Of a stretch of DNA of 64,000 nucleotides, positions 10,736 through 22,174 are shown piece after piece (the stretch's first letter is position 1; the number at the start of each line of letters is the position of its first letter). This DNA comes from Hymenopus coronatus (lineage: Eukaryota > Arthropoda > Insecta > Mantodea > Hymenopodidae), in NCBI GenBank assembly GCA_030762935.1, contig CM060895.1, positions 40,290,001-40,354,000 on the forward strand, written 5' to 3'. Both the position numbers and the translations under genes were made by a program. A model generated the notes under the pieces. That model did no database searches. It was not told the DNA's origin and saw only the letters and a program-made list of their open reading frames with translations.

Positions 10736-11699
10736 TACTTTCTCTATAGGCACTATGTTCATAGTGGATATAGAATGTATTGCACTCCACCAAAAAATTC
10801 GATACCAAGATTTCACCGGAAATATATGTCTATGTTATCTAAAAAAAGCATTTTCGGAAAAAGGTCCGTGTGTGTGTGTCTGTGAACACGATGACTCAAA
10901 AACGTAAAGTAGGTAAAATATCAAACTTGGTATTTAAGTTTAGTATCTTCCAGGGATACGACACGAAGATTTTGAGAAAAATCCCCCCACCCCCAACTAC
11001 CCTTTACATAGAACTTTTCTCGAAAATTTTGACTTTCTCAAAATGGCTCTAACGATTTTGATTAAAATTTCGTACATTAAGGATATTTACCTGACAAATA
11101 AAATGTATATCTTGAATTTTCTGGAAATAGCCTCTGAAGAGTAGTTTATTCTGGATGAATTTTACTAAATTTTGAATAACTACTAAACCGTAAGAGATGG
11201 ACAAAAACTTACTACACAATGTAGAGCACGTTAAAGCACACAATTTATGTTATATACATTTTTTTCGTGGAGTTCGTCGTTTTTGTGACATTCCTTATTT
11301 TTGGTTTCTGATATGAAAAACATACATTTTTCATACAGGAATTTGTCAACTGTTGTCCATACAAACAAAGGAACTTCAGTGACATAGCAACCAGCTTTTG
11401 ATTATTATTTTAACCTATAGTACTCCCTTATTTCACCTCTACTTACAAAGAAGTAAGTAATATGGCTATTTCTGCTAATGTTTTACTGATTAGCATGAAG
11501 TTAATAGAAGTATAACCTTTTTAAGAATAATTTGTTGCAGGGATATAGAGAAAGTCATGTGAATGGTACACATCAGATTTTTTTATTCAAGAGTCTAAAA
11601 CATATATTTAGGTGAAATCTCGGTATTGAATTTTTGGATGGAATACATTGCCTTTTCTATTTACTACATACCTTGTACATACGCGCCAGAGAAAGTATA
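10736..11699 (+). mobile_element. R860 with inverted T at both ends (T+ B+ T-)
   Basis: T+ is at about 10736-10848. A full body runs to CACATCAGATTTTTTT near 11584. A minus T (11585-11699) follows directly, with TTAGGTGAAATCTCGGTATT and a terminal GCCAGAGAAAGTA. The two T modules form long terminal inverted repeats around the body. Confidence 0.8.
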
Positions 11700-13147
11700 A
11701 ATCAACAGAGATAATTTGGAACAAAGAGGGTTTCAGCACTGTTAATGCAGAAACAAGCAAGCATCATAATGGGACAGTAATTGGAACACTAAGCTGCATT
11801 AATTTCAGGGCACACTGTAGCACGACATTAAGGAGGCCGAGAAAATCGCATTTGACACACTAATTAGAGCGTCCGTGTGAAAATTGCAAACACATTAAAC
11901 AAGCCAACAAGAATTTAACAAGCTTCTGGCAAATAAACACCGAACCCAGAATGGGCAGAGGCATTCTATACAAGCAATGCTATCTGTGTCGATAATTTAA
12001 TAGGAAAACAACAGAAGTGTTTCGGTCCATTTTCCAGCAAGTAAAACTTTTAATTAGACGTAATGATCAGGCATTAATGATATCGCGATTTCAAAAGTTC
12101 ACAGTGCCGCTGTTTGCGATTGGTAAATAGCCTGACTACAGAGCGTTGAGTAGATCGAAAAATTGCCTTTGTATCTTGACAATATTCACTGTCGATTTCA
12201 AGTCCAAATTTGGAGTAAAATACAATTGCATTAACGGGAGATGTCAATTAAAAATGTTAATGTAACCTTTAACATGGCTACAATTCATTTAACAGCTGTC
12301 TCAAAAGAGCCTCCGAAGCACACACGGACCTTGTGGCTGTGGTTAATTAAGTTAGGAACGGAGCTATGGAGGAGGAGCATTATTTATGTTTGAATAATAC
12401 TCGGAGAAGTATTTTCTGCTTGCGCTTGTGAAGTGAAGTCAAAATATTAACTGAAAAGAGAGCGTTTTAGTTGAGGAAAAATTCCTTAATGATGATAATT
12501 TAGAAAATTCTGCACACTTGGCTTGTCTTCATTGTGATTCTTTGCGACATTTATTAGTAAATTCCAAAGTCCCTGAAACAGAATGATGCTCCTAAAAGCG
12601 GTAAGTCAGGCTAAACTGGACAAACTTTTGGAAGTAGTGTTAAGGTGCCCCACTAAATGAATTCAAAAATTAACACAGGAAATAACTATTTCTGTGCAGA
12701 CATCCCTATAAATATACAGTTGTCCCGAAATAAAGACGATGAACTAAAGGAAATCACAAATTTACGCGACAAATCCTAGAAAGTGTCCGAAATAACGGAA
12801 AAAGTCGTACTCTGCTTACAGAACTACGACAGCATTTTCTGTGATAGTGGTAAATTATCTCAGCTTCATTTCATCTTCTCTTCCAATAACAACAAGCGTG
12901 ATCCGTTACCAACCGAACTGTGGTAAGTGAATACGCTAGCGCGTTCACCTCACGGTGGAGAGACTTTTGAGATACCTGTTAGCTCAAAACTGCAACTATA
13001 CCTTGTTAGGCGATTAATGTTATATTATATGCTATGCTTTAAGAAAACCAAAAGGATTCGTAAAGGAAGATCGTGAATACATTCTATTCATAACCTGCGA
13101 CAAATAATAGAAAAGGGCCAGAATATAATCTGGAAACATGTATATTA
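11700..13147. other. Unassigned unique-looking DNA
   Basis: About 1.45 kb free of R860, with no SINE head or transposase motif that I can recognise. Open frames are under 75 codons and show no family features. Confidence 0.4.
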
Positions 13148-13233
13148 TTACTTTCTCTACATTAACTATGTACATAGTGGGTAGAGAAATTATTGTATTC
13201 CATTCATAATTCGATGTCGAGATTTCACCAGAA

Positions 13234-13235
<2 letters not shown>

Positions 13236-13274
<39 letters not shown>
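13236..13274. repeat. (TA)n microsatellite
   Basis: About 19 TA units, inside an R860 T module. Confidence 0.9.
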
Positions 13275-13279
<5 letters not shown>

Positions 13280-13361
13280 AAATTTAGGGGATTTCAATAC
13301 ACACACACATGTGTATATATACATATGTGTGCATGTATTGAATTCCCCTAAATTTTAAAAA
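13275..13361. repeat. Near-perfect palindrome, ~86 bp
   Basis: The left arm (TTTTAAATTTAGGGGATTTC, then CAATACACACACACATG) and the right arm (CATGTATTGAATTCCCC, then TAAATTTTAAAA) are inverted copies with a few mismatches and a short AT centre. It would form a long hairpin. It may derive from R860 border sequence or be a tiny MITE. Confidence 0.7.
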
Positions 13362-13604
13362 CGGTATCAGTGTCTGTGCACAGCATTGCTCAAGACGTAA
13401 AAAGTTGGTTAAATACCAAATTTCTTATTTGTAAGTTCAGCATCTTCCAAGAATGGAACACGTAGTTTTAAAGAAAACCCTACACTCCTAACTACACATT
13501 GACGATTTTTCGAAATTTTTTATTTCCGTAAAACGATTCTAATGATTTTCATTAAAATACCATACGTTTAAGATATTTTCATGACAAATGAACTGTGGAT
13601 ATAT

Positions 13605-13985
13605 CTGCATGTTTTGTGTGGTACGTTTTTTGTCAATTTCTTACCAGAAAATTCAAGACATACATTCTATTTTGCATTTATTTTTAATATAAGTTATTAG
13701 ATAAAAAAACTAAAGTCAGTTTTGAGAAAATAGAAACTTTCGAAAGATACTGCATGTAAAGGGATAAGGGACGTTTCTGAAAACTTAAGTGTCGCATCAT
13801 TGGACGATAATAAATGTCAAATTTGATTATTAACGAAGTTTTCGTTTTTGAGTTATATTGTTCACAGATCTTATTCTTTTTCCTTTCTTTCTTTCTCCCA
13901 GGGAGTTTAAAAAAACCTGTATATCGAATTTTTGTGGAATACAATACCTATATTATGTACATTGTACATATGTGCCAGAGAGAGT
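13605..13985 (-). mobile_element. R860 body and T end, minus
   Basis: It runs from TGCATGTTTTGTGTGGTACG through TTCCTGAA-type body segments to a T with ATTATGTACATTGTACATA and GCCAGAGAGAGT. With the previous plus fragment it forms an inverted pair. Confidence 0.7.
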
Positions 13986-14189
13986 CATAATTGAATAAGC
14001 AAAAATGAGGTTTTTTAATATCTGTGGCTCGATAATCTGTTAAATTATAAAATAAACGAAGAAATATGAGAAGAATGAAATATATTTAACATAACAGAAA
14101 GGATTAACCAATAAGACAAATTGGATAGACCTTGCACAGAGGATGAACAAACAGATTCCGTAAATTACTAACCGATTACTTTCCATTCG

Positions 14190-14237
14190 GTAAAAGAGGT
14201 AGGAAGACCGAGGAAGAGATGGAGAGATGGGTCCTAA
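14190..14237 (+). pseudogene. LINE ORF2 C-terminal tail remnant
   Basis: The frame ending at the TAA at 14235 reads SVKEVGRPRKRWRDGS. GRPRKRWRDG is the basic terminal motif of many non-LTR retrotransposon ORF2 proteins. An in-frame stop lies about 16 codons upstream of that motif, and no reverse transcriptase core is visible, so this is a short dead 5'-truncated copy at best. The motif is short, so chance is possible. Confidence 0.45.
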
Positions 14238-14239
14238 GG

Positions 14240-14565
14240 GTCACCCTTAGGTGATGGTGATGGCTGTTAATATATTATTAAGGACATTTAAACCAACTTT
14301 CAGCCTGATGGACTAATTTGAATGCGCCAAAGTGTTGTTCGGAGAGATGGAGATATACATGTTCAAATGGGGATCTTTGGATGTTCCTATATATTCTAAG
14401 TGAAGTTTAAGGTATCGTTACGGTGTTTCCATGATCGGATTTTAATTTCTGAATTTCTAGTTCGCGAGTTCACCACTATGCGCCATGGTAACGAGGGCTC
14501 ACCTCGTTGTCCACAGATGACACTGTAGAACGAAATCACGACTTGTGGACACGAAATAGCGAAAA
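14240..14565. other. Unassigned; possible LINE 3' UTR
   Basis: It follows the LINE-like tail and could include its 3' untranslated region. No feature proves this. Confidence 0.3.
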
Positions 14566-14569
14566 TGTT

Positions 14570-14775
14570 GCCCAGGAACCTTATTTTCTCAAGGTATGAG
14601 GTTCTTTTACATGCAAATAAGGGACCACCGGCTTAGGTTCCCTTTCGATGAAGACCATGCTAAAGATTTTGGCCTAAAAAAAAAAAAAAAAAAAAAAAGC
14701 ATCACCCTCCATACGTTTGACCCTACAATGTTAGGTTTTAGAGGCTAGCATGGTATCCACTATACCACGAAAGAC
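14570..14775 (-). repeat. tRNA-derived SINE, family S1, minus
   Basis: Read on the minus strand, the head is CGTGGTATAGTGGATACCAT with a degraded B-box-like GGGTCAAACGTATGG. An A/T run (14676-14698 on plus) follows, then TTTAGCATGGTCTTCATCGA, GGTGGTCCCTTATTTGCATG and TAAAAGAACCTCATACC. The order matches S1 at 63455-63765. Confidence 0.65.
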
Positions 14776-14779
14776 GACA

Positions 14780-15735
14780 ACCTCTGGCTTTTACTTTTGT
14801 ACATTTTACTATGTTAGTATTAAAACCTGGTTGGAATTTCAAAGTTAATATTCTTTATTCAGTGCATTTTAGATGCTTTATAAGTTCTTACAAGAAATGC
14901 ATTTGTATGTGGGCACTATTGAACCCGTTTTTATCAGCCATAAAAACATGACAACTATAATTAATAATAGAAGATCATAATTAAAATAATTTAATTGTCA
15001 TTAAATAAAATTATTTAAGTGAAACATATAGCTGTAGGGGAAGAGGGAGAAGTAAAACTGTATATTTCGGCGAGTCGATAAGTGCTGTGGAATGAAAATA
15101 TGAAAATACTGTTTCTCGCTGAACAGTAAACAAGAAGTTTCGGAAAGGGCAGGATATGGACAAACAAAACAATTTTCGCGCCTCGTCGGGTGCAGTGTGA
15201 TCGACCGTTATTAACAGAGTCTTAAATTCCCGAGTTTTGCCTGACATGTCCCGGGCAGTTCTCGACAGGACAGTGCAGAGGTAAGACACGGAGTTCTCGC
15301 TTGTAATGTAGTGCATTTAAAACACACGTTTCACCACTCTGCGGGAACAAATTTCTAAATGAAACTAGTACTTTATGATTGCGGAGTTTCGCCCAGAAAA
15401 ATAAACTTTAAAAGTGTGATTCTGCCATGGTAACGGATAAGTGATAAGTGATAAAAAAATTGGACATCGATTCTGGAAATTATAAAGTGTTCACAGTGTT
15501 TGTATTTGGAAACTCAGAGCCCAAAATCGACTTACAGCTTAGTATTTGAACGGGATGTGCACCTCGCCTCGTGCAGATGGATGAAGCTGGGGCGCAGGTA
15601 AATGAAAGTGGACATCATTTACTCCCCAGACGCACCCATCCCAATTCCGACCATACGGGCTCACAATGATGATCTGTTCCTTCTCAGAAAGTGACCACAT
15701 TGTGACGATTGCACTTCAGAAACAAAAACACTTAC
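14780..15735. other. Unassigned DNA
   Basis: It includes a 101-codon minus-strand open frame (15011-15316) with no recognisable family. Base composition is more balanced than in R860 blocks. No splice-bounded exon structure can be argued. Confidence 0.35.
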
Positions 15736-15744
15736 ACCACAGAA

Positions 15745-15990
15745 GATCTGCCACAAGCGTTCAATGAACTGAGAAGAAAGCGTCCCTTAGATTATACTGC
15801 GTGTAATTTCGTCGTACAATGGCAATGCCTCTGCCCACACTGCACAACAATCAGTAATTGCTGCAGGAGTCGGATGTTTGTCCCATGCTCCTTTAAGTCC
15901 AGATCTGGCCCCATGCAACGTTTTTCTATTCCCCAAAATGAAAGTAAAGATTCGAGGTCAAATATTTGAGTCACCCGAAGCCGCAGTATC
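15745..15990 (+). pseudogene. Dead mariner transposase core
   Basis: NELRRKRP in one frame is followed, after a +1 shift, by a frame from about 15812 reading YNGNASAHTAQQSVIAAG and then SPDLAPCNVFLFPKMK. These are the mariner second- and third-acid regions (typically HHDNAPAHT and SPDLAPSDY/CDF). The second Asp is Gly and the third is Asn, so catalysis is lost. The N-terminal DNA-binding half and the terminal repeats are not found. It is a different, older copy than the mariner at 46.2 kb. Confidence 0.75.
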
Positions 15991-16039
15991 TGCTTAACAG
16001 GAATGTATTTACAGTCTCTCCAAATAGGATAGCGTTCAC

Positions 16040-16622
16040 ATTTGAAAAATGTTATAATTTTCCATTCACATGGTTTTCTCTACATCTCTAAAAAATAGTT
16101 AAAAAGCAAACCTTAGCTTCTTATAAAGTAGAAGGGAAATACACTAGGCTAAAGTGATATTCTTATCTTTTAAAAGCTGGTTGCCATGTGGTTGAAATAC
16201 GTTTCTTTGCAGGGCCAGGATTTGAAAAATTTCCATATGTGAAAACTTTAAGTAACTTAAATATTTTAAAACTGAAATCAATAACATTACAAATCTACGA
16301 AAAAATTATACGATATAAATTGTGTGTTTTAATAAGTTCTATCTTTTTGGCACATTTTTGAGAAAATCGAAATCTTCAAAATTTTATTCATGTAAAGGCA
16401 ATTTGGGGCGTAGCATCCTTGGAAGATACTAAACTTAAATACCTTGTTTGGTATTTTATCAACCTTTCGTTTCTGAGTTATCGTTTACACAGACACACAG
16501 ACATTTTTTTCTAAAAATGATTTTGTGGATACAGGAGGCCCTAAAACGTGTATTTCCTGTCAAAACTCGACATCGTATTTTTGGGTGGAGTGCAATACTT
16601 TCTCACCTGTAGAGAAGGTAAC
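16040..16622 (-). mobile_element. R860 copy (B-T-), internal deletions
   Basis: It starts at TTCCATTCACATGGTTTTCT and ends with a T whose palindrome has shrunk to ACTTTCTCACCTGTAGAGAA. About 280 bp of body is missing. Confidence 0.75.
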
Positions 16623-17282
16623 AATGGTTCTAAAGAATGAGACGTTGTATAGATCGCAATCGAGAATATTTTGAAAAGGTACAATGATGAAATCTAAATG
16701 TTTAATATTTTATTGCTTCCATTCTCAAAACTTTTGAAATTATCCTCGTAATAAGTAATTAGTTGTGTGTCACTTGTAATTTTTGACTATTATGAAGGAG
16801 AAGTGTTAGATATGGCATCTATTGTATCTAATGATCTATGCTGGACCACAAACTGAGTTTTCTCTCTCTTCTCGCTGGTACGCTTCTTTTGATGAGGTAA
16901 CATATGAATTTTATAACCCATAATATCTTTGAAGCTGCACTACCTATAAAGGAGCTTATAAACTTAGATGCAACATATCTAATCTGAACTTTAATAAATA
17001 CTTTGTCCCCTTATTGCAAATATAAAATGTTTAAAAATAGAAAACTATGATGAATACGCCATTATTAGTAACCTCGAACCCCAAAGAACTGGCTTAATAT
17101 GCAATCACGGTGAAAACACGAACCTCTTAGATGTGAAAAATCACACGCGTTCAAATATAGGTGCAGAAGTGCTGTGCACCGTGTATCGGTCCTACTCGGC
17201 TCGACTCGGAAACGTTGCTGTGTGAAAGAATAGGCGATGAAGGGGAGATATGTGATTCGATCGAGACAAGAATAAGTGAGTG

Positions 17283-17323
17283 GAGAGAGAGAGAGAAAGA
17301 GAAAGAGAGAAAGAGAGAGAGGC
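17283..17323. repeat. GA-rich purine tract
   Basis: Repeated GAGA and GAAA units on the plus strand. Confidence 0.8.
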
Positions 17324-17497
17324 AGTGTGATTGCTGGAAATCGCAGAGCTGGGTTTGTACTAAGTTTGCGAAGTCGTCTTTTGCACCTTGCGCCGTGCAA
17401 TGCACGGTGATATACACTGCAACAAAACTTTTGGTACCTGACTCAAACAAACGATACACATTCGTAGTACGTGTTATTTGAAAACCTTCAAATGTTT

Positions 17498-17511
17498 CCA
17501 CTAGATGGCGG
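17498..17511 (+). promoter_or_regulatory. CTCF-like core motif
   Basis: CCACTAGATGGCGG fits the classical CTCF core CCASYAGRKGGCRS at all 14 positions. It lies in the R860-free block. A single motif match is weak evidence of occupancy. Confidence 0.25.
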
Positions 17512-17815
17512 TATACAGCAATAAATACAGCTAAGTGAAGTGTTAAAATAACACGATCGAATTTGAATAAACGTAAAGAAAAATAATCTGCAAGTGATGC
17601 ACCAGGCACACCCAGAGGGACTTCAAATTATTTAAATCTGGTCGCACGAGCTCTAAAATAGCGGTTCCTGCAAAAGGAAAGTGAAAATCATTCACATATA
17701 GGCTTAATTGGAAATTCAAATTTTGATAATGTTTTTTCTTCAGATTTTCCCTTAATCTTCTGTATAATTTTTTTCTTCAAATCGTCTACATTTACAGGCG
17801 TTTACGTTCAAATCG

Positions 17816-17837
17816 TCTAGGAATACATATTCCTAGA
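17816..17837. repeat. 22 bp palindrome
   Basis: TCTAGGAATA and TATTCCTAGA are exact inverted arms around a 2 bp centre. Confidence 0.85.
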
Positions 17838-18010
17838 GTCTATCTGACTGTCAAAGAAACGTACAATTAACGTTATGAATTTGTTTAATGTATCATGTAT
17901 CACCATCGTGCTGAAAAATACGATCCAGTTCTAAAATCGACATCCTCCATGAAAATCCGTTTATATATTATATAATATATTATATATTAATATAATATGA
18001 ACATTAACAT

Positions 18011-18057
18011 GAATAATAATAATAATAATATTAATAATAATAATAATAATAATAAAT
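18011..18057. repeat. AAT microsatellite
   Basis: About 15 AAT-type units with one interruption. Confidence 0.85.
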
Positions 18058-19055
18058 ATAGTTTTAAACAAAGATTGATGTGCGACAGCATAAGCAAATA
18101 TCATCAATAGTCATGAAGCGTAATTAAATAAGAAGCAAGAAAAAAGTTACTGAACGTGCGTAGGAAAAGCTTTATGGGTGCTATTAAGGCCCTTAGAAGA
18201 GACCAAGGTCTCACAAAATAAGAAGAGGAAGAATATATTATCACTGCATGTACATAGTATTGTAATATTACTTTTTACTGTTTTAGTATGTTCCAAATTG
18301 GAAATGGTAACAATCTTACAGTTTCTTTCCACCTGGAAGAACAGGTTTTTCAGTGGCGACAGAATTATCAAGAGATTTCTGTAAAACCCGTCCCGTCAAA
18401 TTTTTCACAAGCTCATTTAAACGTGCTCTTTGTATTTGCATTTCACATCTATTTACAACCAGAAATCTGGTAGCCATAGAGAGCTTAACATGACTCCTAG
18501 GTACGTCCGTAACTCGCTTGGTAATTGAAGTTCCAATATCCGCCGCTAGGGAACGTTAAATTACGGCCACAACGGTAGCTTCCAAGCCATTACACCGGTA
18601 ACGTAACTACCCACAGCGCAGCTGTGTCAGAACAGTTGCCGCACTATCAGGCGTGCGAGGCATGTCATGTTTCTTTGGTGGCCATATTTAACAAGCGCAT
18701 AGGCTCGATGCGGTAAACCGTAGAGCAGAGCAAGGCCCGCAATAACAGTAATAAATGTGAAATGTAGAAATAGTATTCGAGACAATAATTGCATGTATTA
18801 AAGTATATGCTCTACATATATATTCTATATTACGAATGTACAGAGAAGTATAGACACACATATTATACATTAGTACATACCATACAGGTTCGTTCACTAC
18901 AGGCTACAAAAAAATGTTTGCTTAGGAATTATTTCCCATAATGCACATACACTGAAATTTAATCCTCCATTTTTAGCACGAGATACGTAAACAAATATCA
19001 GTTTTATGTTTTATTTCGGATGTTATATCCCAGAGTGCATGTGAAAAAAATTTAT

Positions 19056-19429
19056 GTATTCCATTCACATTATTTTAACCGCATATTAATCATACTTTAC
19101 TTTCACTACCAATTTTTAGAGGAAGTTAATATATCATTCCATCCAAAATTATAGTTTGAAATTTCACCAGCAACACTTATTTTGAGGTTCCCTATGCATG
19201 AATAGCGTAACTAAAAGCGAAATGCGAGTATTATAGCAATAATAAAACATGAAAATCAAATTTAATATTTTAAGTCTAGTATCATACATGAAAGCACTAG
19301 GAGTTTTAAAAAAAATCCTTCAACCCACATGCCTTCACTTGGAAAAAAATTAAGAATTTGTTGTTTTATAAAAATGACAGTAATAGTTTTAATTAAGTAT
19401 CTTATATTTAGAATATTTGCAAGACTAAT

Positions 19430-19460
<31 letters not shown>

Positions 19461-19580
19461 CTTGAAATTTAGGGAATGTCTTGTGAAGTCCTATTCATTC
19501 GGAATGAATTTTGTGTAACGGAAAGAAAAACAAAAGGAGCCAAAACTTTAAAACACAATTTAAAAATCTTCTTTTGTAGG
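19056..19580 (+). repeat. Degraded R860 copy, plus
   Basis: A short minus body end (ATTCCATTCACATTATTTT, 19060-19080) precedes a diverged plus copy: ACTTTCACTACC, CCATCCAAAATTATAGTTTG and AATTTCACCAGCAACAC in T, then body pieces to about 19580. It is interrupted by a (TA)n run. Confidence 0.55.
19432..19460. repeat. (TA)n microsatellite
   Basis: AT dinucleotide run inside the degraded R860 copy. Confidence 0.85.
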
Positions 19581-19688
19581 CTCTGTCATTTATGCTCTTA
19601 TTGGTCTGAATTTTTAGTATTTTCAATTTTGAAGTGCTGCCACCCTTCAGTTGTTTTCGGGTAGTCATAGAATTTCAAGGTCAATATA

Positions 19689-20333
19689 CAGTGTATTAAT
19701 GAACTATACCAAAATATTTTCACAGAATATGTAGATTACTTAAATAGTAATTTGAGATACGAGAACTATGGCCTGTTTATGGCAATTTAGAAGTAACAGC
19801 TATAAGTTTTTGAAGTACCAGTACGCCACGTAACGTGGTACTTCGTCTGGAATGAAAAAAAAAAAAAAATAATAATAATAATAATAATAATAATAGAAAA
19901 CATTTAGTCTATGACAGGAATCGAATACAGCTGCTTCCCGCTTTACGCATTAATCCACCAGAGCAGTTGAAAAAAGCTCTCCAGAGTATGCTACATAACT
20001 CAAAAATGTAGTTTATGAATGCTCAGTGTGGCACTGTCAAGTGATTAGTTCGAGATTTTACAGATTTTTCGACATTAAATCTTGAGAACGCTAGTAACGA
20101 GCTGCTAAAAATCGATATTTCTATACTCAGGCTGCAGTTTTAAGGCATTCTTAGCCATTTTTTCAACCTGCTTTGCTTTAACACCGACTTATCAGGTCCT
20201 GATACCCACACGTTTAACGCTATGTAGCTGCGTTATGTTTATCCGGGGACCATGCATCGCCCATCTCAAATTACTTACATCAGTCACGTGCACAATATCG
20301 CAAATTATTTCGGTGTAGTTCATTAACACCCTG
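19689..20333. mobile_element. TA-flanked MITE-like element, copy 1 (645 bp)
   Basis: The ends are CAGTGTATTAATGAACTAT and, on the other strand, CAGGGTGTTAATGAACTAC. They form terminal inverted repeats of about 27 bp and are flanked by TA on both sides, as for Tc1/mariner-class MITEs. The interior has an A-run plus AAT repeat and, on the minus strand, a tRNA-like segment near 19905-19985 (CTGCTCTGGTGGATTAATGC and TTCGATTCC). No transposase is encoded. A second copy lies inverted at 30118-30734. Confidence 0.75.
19855..19896. repeat. A-run and AAT microsatellite
   Basis: About 14 A followed by about nine AAT units, inside the MITE-like element. Confidence 0.85.
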
Positions 20334-21034
20334 TATGGTAATCCTATATCCCCTTTGTGCTTACAAATAAATGTGCAATGAAAGTATTTTTGAGTATCTT
20401 TTTCTCGTTTAACATCAGTACATAGGGAAATAAACTTTTTATAGAGTTTGTAGAAGAGCTGTGAAAATAGACGATGGTTGGTACAAAAAAAAAATCGGCC
20501 AATATCAGGCGGCTCCTTTCGTTTTTGTCTCATTCTTTTTTGCATTGATCGGAGTACTTGTTTACGCATTTAACCACTAAAAATGAATATTGTTATATGT
20601 TTAGCTGTCTTTCTTCAAGCAACAGTCATGAGTTTTAGATACGAAATTGCCTCGTGGAATTTCTAGTGCCTCTGATTACAAAAAGGTTCCGCTTAGACAT
20701 ATTTTCATCAGTGACACGTGCACTAGCGCTGTTTGCTTGTTTGGATTGAATATATGCAATAATCCCTGCATGTTGCCCGGATCAAACGGCCCTGTCAGTG
20801 TACAAAGAGATATATGTATGTGTGTATACGTATATTGCGCTTGTATTTGCTTTAACAGGGACGAGCAGAAAAACTGGAGCAAACGCCCATCGTAGTTCAG
20901 CTTTTTTATACCCTCTAGCGCTTACGATTAATTCTTTTGTTGAGAAACAGGTAACCGATTTTACTGCAAAAAGTTTTAAAATCACGACACTTTTTTTAAC
21001 GGACGCGTTATCGACACTGAACTAAACAATCTGA
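20334..21034. other. Unassigned spacer
   Basis: Both strands carry overlapping frames of 67-82 codons, which argues against any of them being a gene. No family recognised. Confidence 0.4.
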
Positions 21035-22172
21035 CGTGTTGCATTCACATTACTTTCTCTGCCTGTTCTGTAAACAATATTCTTACAAAAGATCTTCTAT
21101 CTATATTATGCTCAATTGACCTTAGTTCCTTATAAGTAGAAGGGAAATAAGAGAATATGCCAGACTAAAGTAATAGTCAAATCTTTTAAATGCCGATGGA
21201 TATGAGAAGAGACAAAAAACGAAGGAAAACCCGTCTTTCTTTTGGTAGTGTTTAACGCCCGCTTTTACCACTTGTGGCACCGTAGACGATGACACTGGAG
21301 ATACATAGAATAAAGATGGAGCACCGGTGGAATGTGATGGCGGGGAAACTGGAGAACCCGGAGAAAACCCGAACCACGCCGCTTTGTCCACCACAAATCT
21401 CACATGCGATCGCTTGGGACCGAACCTGGGTCGTCTAAGTGAGGGTAACCCGTTTGAGAAGATACGTCGTTTAGAACTGAAACCAATAAAAATGAATATC
21501 TCGGAAATAGTTCAACTCTACAACAAATATGTATATGACATTTTCTTTTAACGAATCTACAGTTTTTATAGAGCAAATTTTTGTGTCTCTCTTATGGTTT
21601 ACCAGTTCTGTAAAATTCACCCAGAATGAGCAGGTCCTCGGAAACTATTCCCAGAAAATGCAAGATATATATTTTATTTGTGATGTAAATAGCTTTAATA
21701 TACGGTATTTTAATCGAAATTGTTATTTATTTTTGAGAAAAACAACATTTCAAAAAAATGTTCAGGTAAAGGTAGTTTAAGGTGGGGGATTTTCTTGAAA
21801 ATCTTCCTGTCGCATTCTTGGAAGACACCAAAATTAAACACCAAGTTTGATATTTAACGGCATTTTAGCTTTTCAGTTATGCTGCACTCACACATACACA
21901 CAGACTGATTCAAATTCTAATCATACATTATTAGGTGGATTACGTGCAGTAGCAAAAACAGTTTAAATAAATTAGAATATGGTACAAATATAAACCAATT
22001 ATTAAAGGATTTTGTCTGACAGACACACACAGACCTTTTTCTAATTCTTTTTGGATTAAGGGGTTCTCAAAACATATATTTCTGGTGAAATATCTGTATG
22101 GTAATTTTTGGTATGAAAACATACATTCTCTATCTAGGTACTACGTATATTGTACATACGTGCTAGAGAAGC
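21035..22172 (-). mobile_element. R860 copy (B-T-) with two insertions
   Basis: It starts at GTTGCATTCACATTACTTTC. The body is split by the SINE-like repeat at 21225-21455 and resumes at GTTTGAGAAGATACG. Extra AT-rich sequence (about 21905-22020) splits the CA-rich border. T ends with CGTGCTAGAGAAGCTAAA. Confidence 0.75.
21225..21455 (-). repeat. SINE-like repeat (GGGTTTTCTCCGGG family), minus
   Basis: On the minus strand it reads CGACCCAGGTTCGGTCCCAA (B-box-like), then ACAAAGCGGCGTGG, CGGGTTTTCTCCGGGTTCTC and ACATTCCACCGGTGCTCC. The last part matches 3860-4080. AACCCGT occurs at both borders and may be a short target duplication in the host R860 copy. Confidence 0.65.
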
Positions 22173-22174
22173 TA

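Larger units (their letters stand above)
13149..13602 (+). mobile_element. R860 copy (T+B+) interrupted by TA repeat and hairpin
   Basis: T begins ACTTTCTCTACATTAACTAT and keeps TCGATGTCGAGATTTCACCA. A (TA)n tract and an 86 bp near-palindrome replace the T/body border. The body resumes at CAGTGTCTGTGCACAGCATT and stops near 13602, where a minus fragment starts. Confidence 0.75.
16625..19050. other. Unassigned block, longest R860-free stretch
   Basis: It contains a purine tract (17283-17323), a 22 bp palindrome (17816-17837), AT-rich palindromic runs near 17965-17995 and an AAT microsatellite. The longest frame (minus, 17151-17609, 152 codons) includes the translated purine tract and has no family features. 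A plus frame overlaps it, typical of chance openings. Confidence 0.4.

Noticed and set aside
17151..17609. 152-codon minus-strand frame as a gene
   Set aside because: It includes a translated GA/CT simple repeat, overlaps other frames on both strands, and shows no domain.
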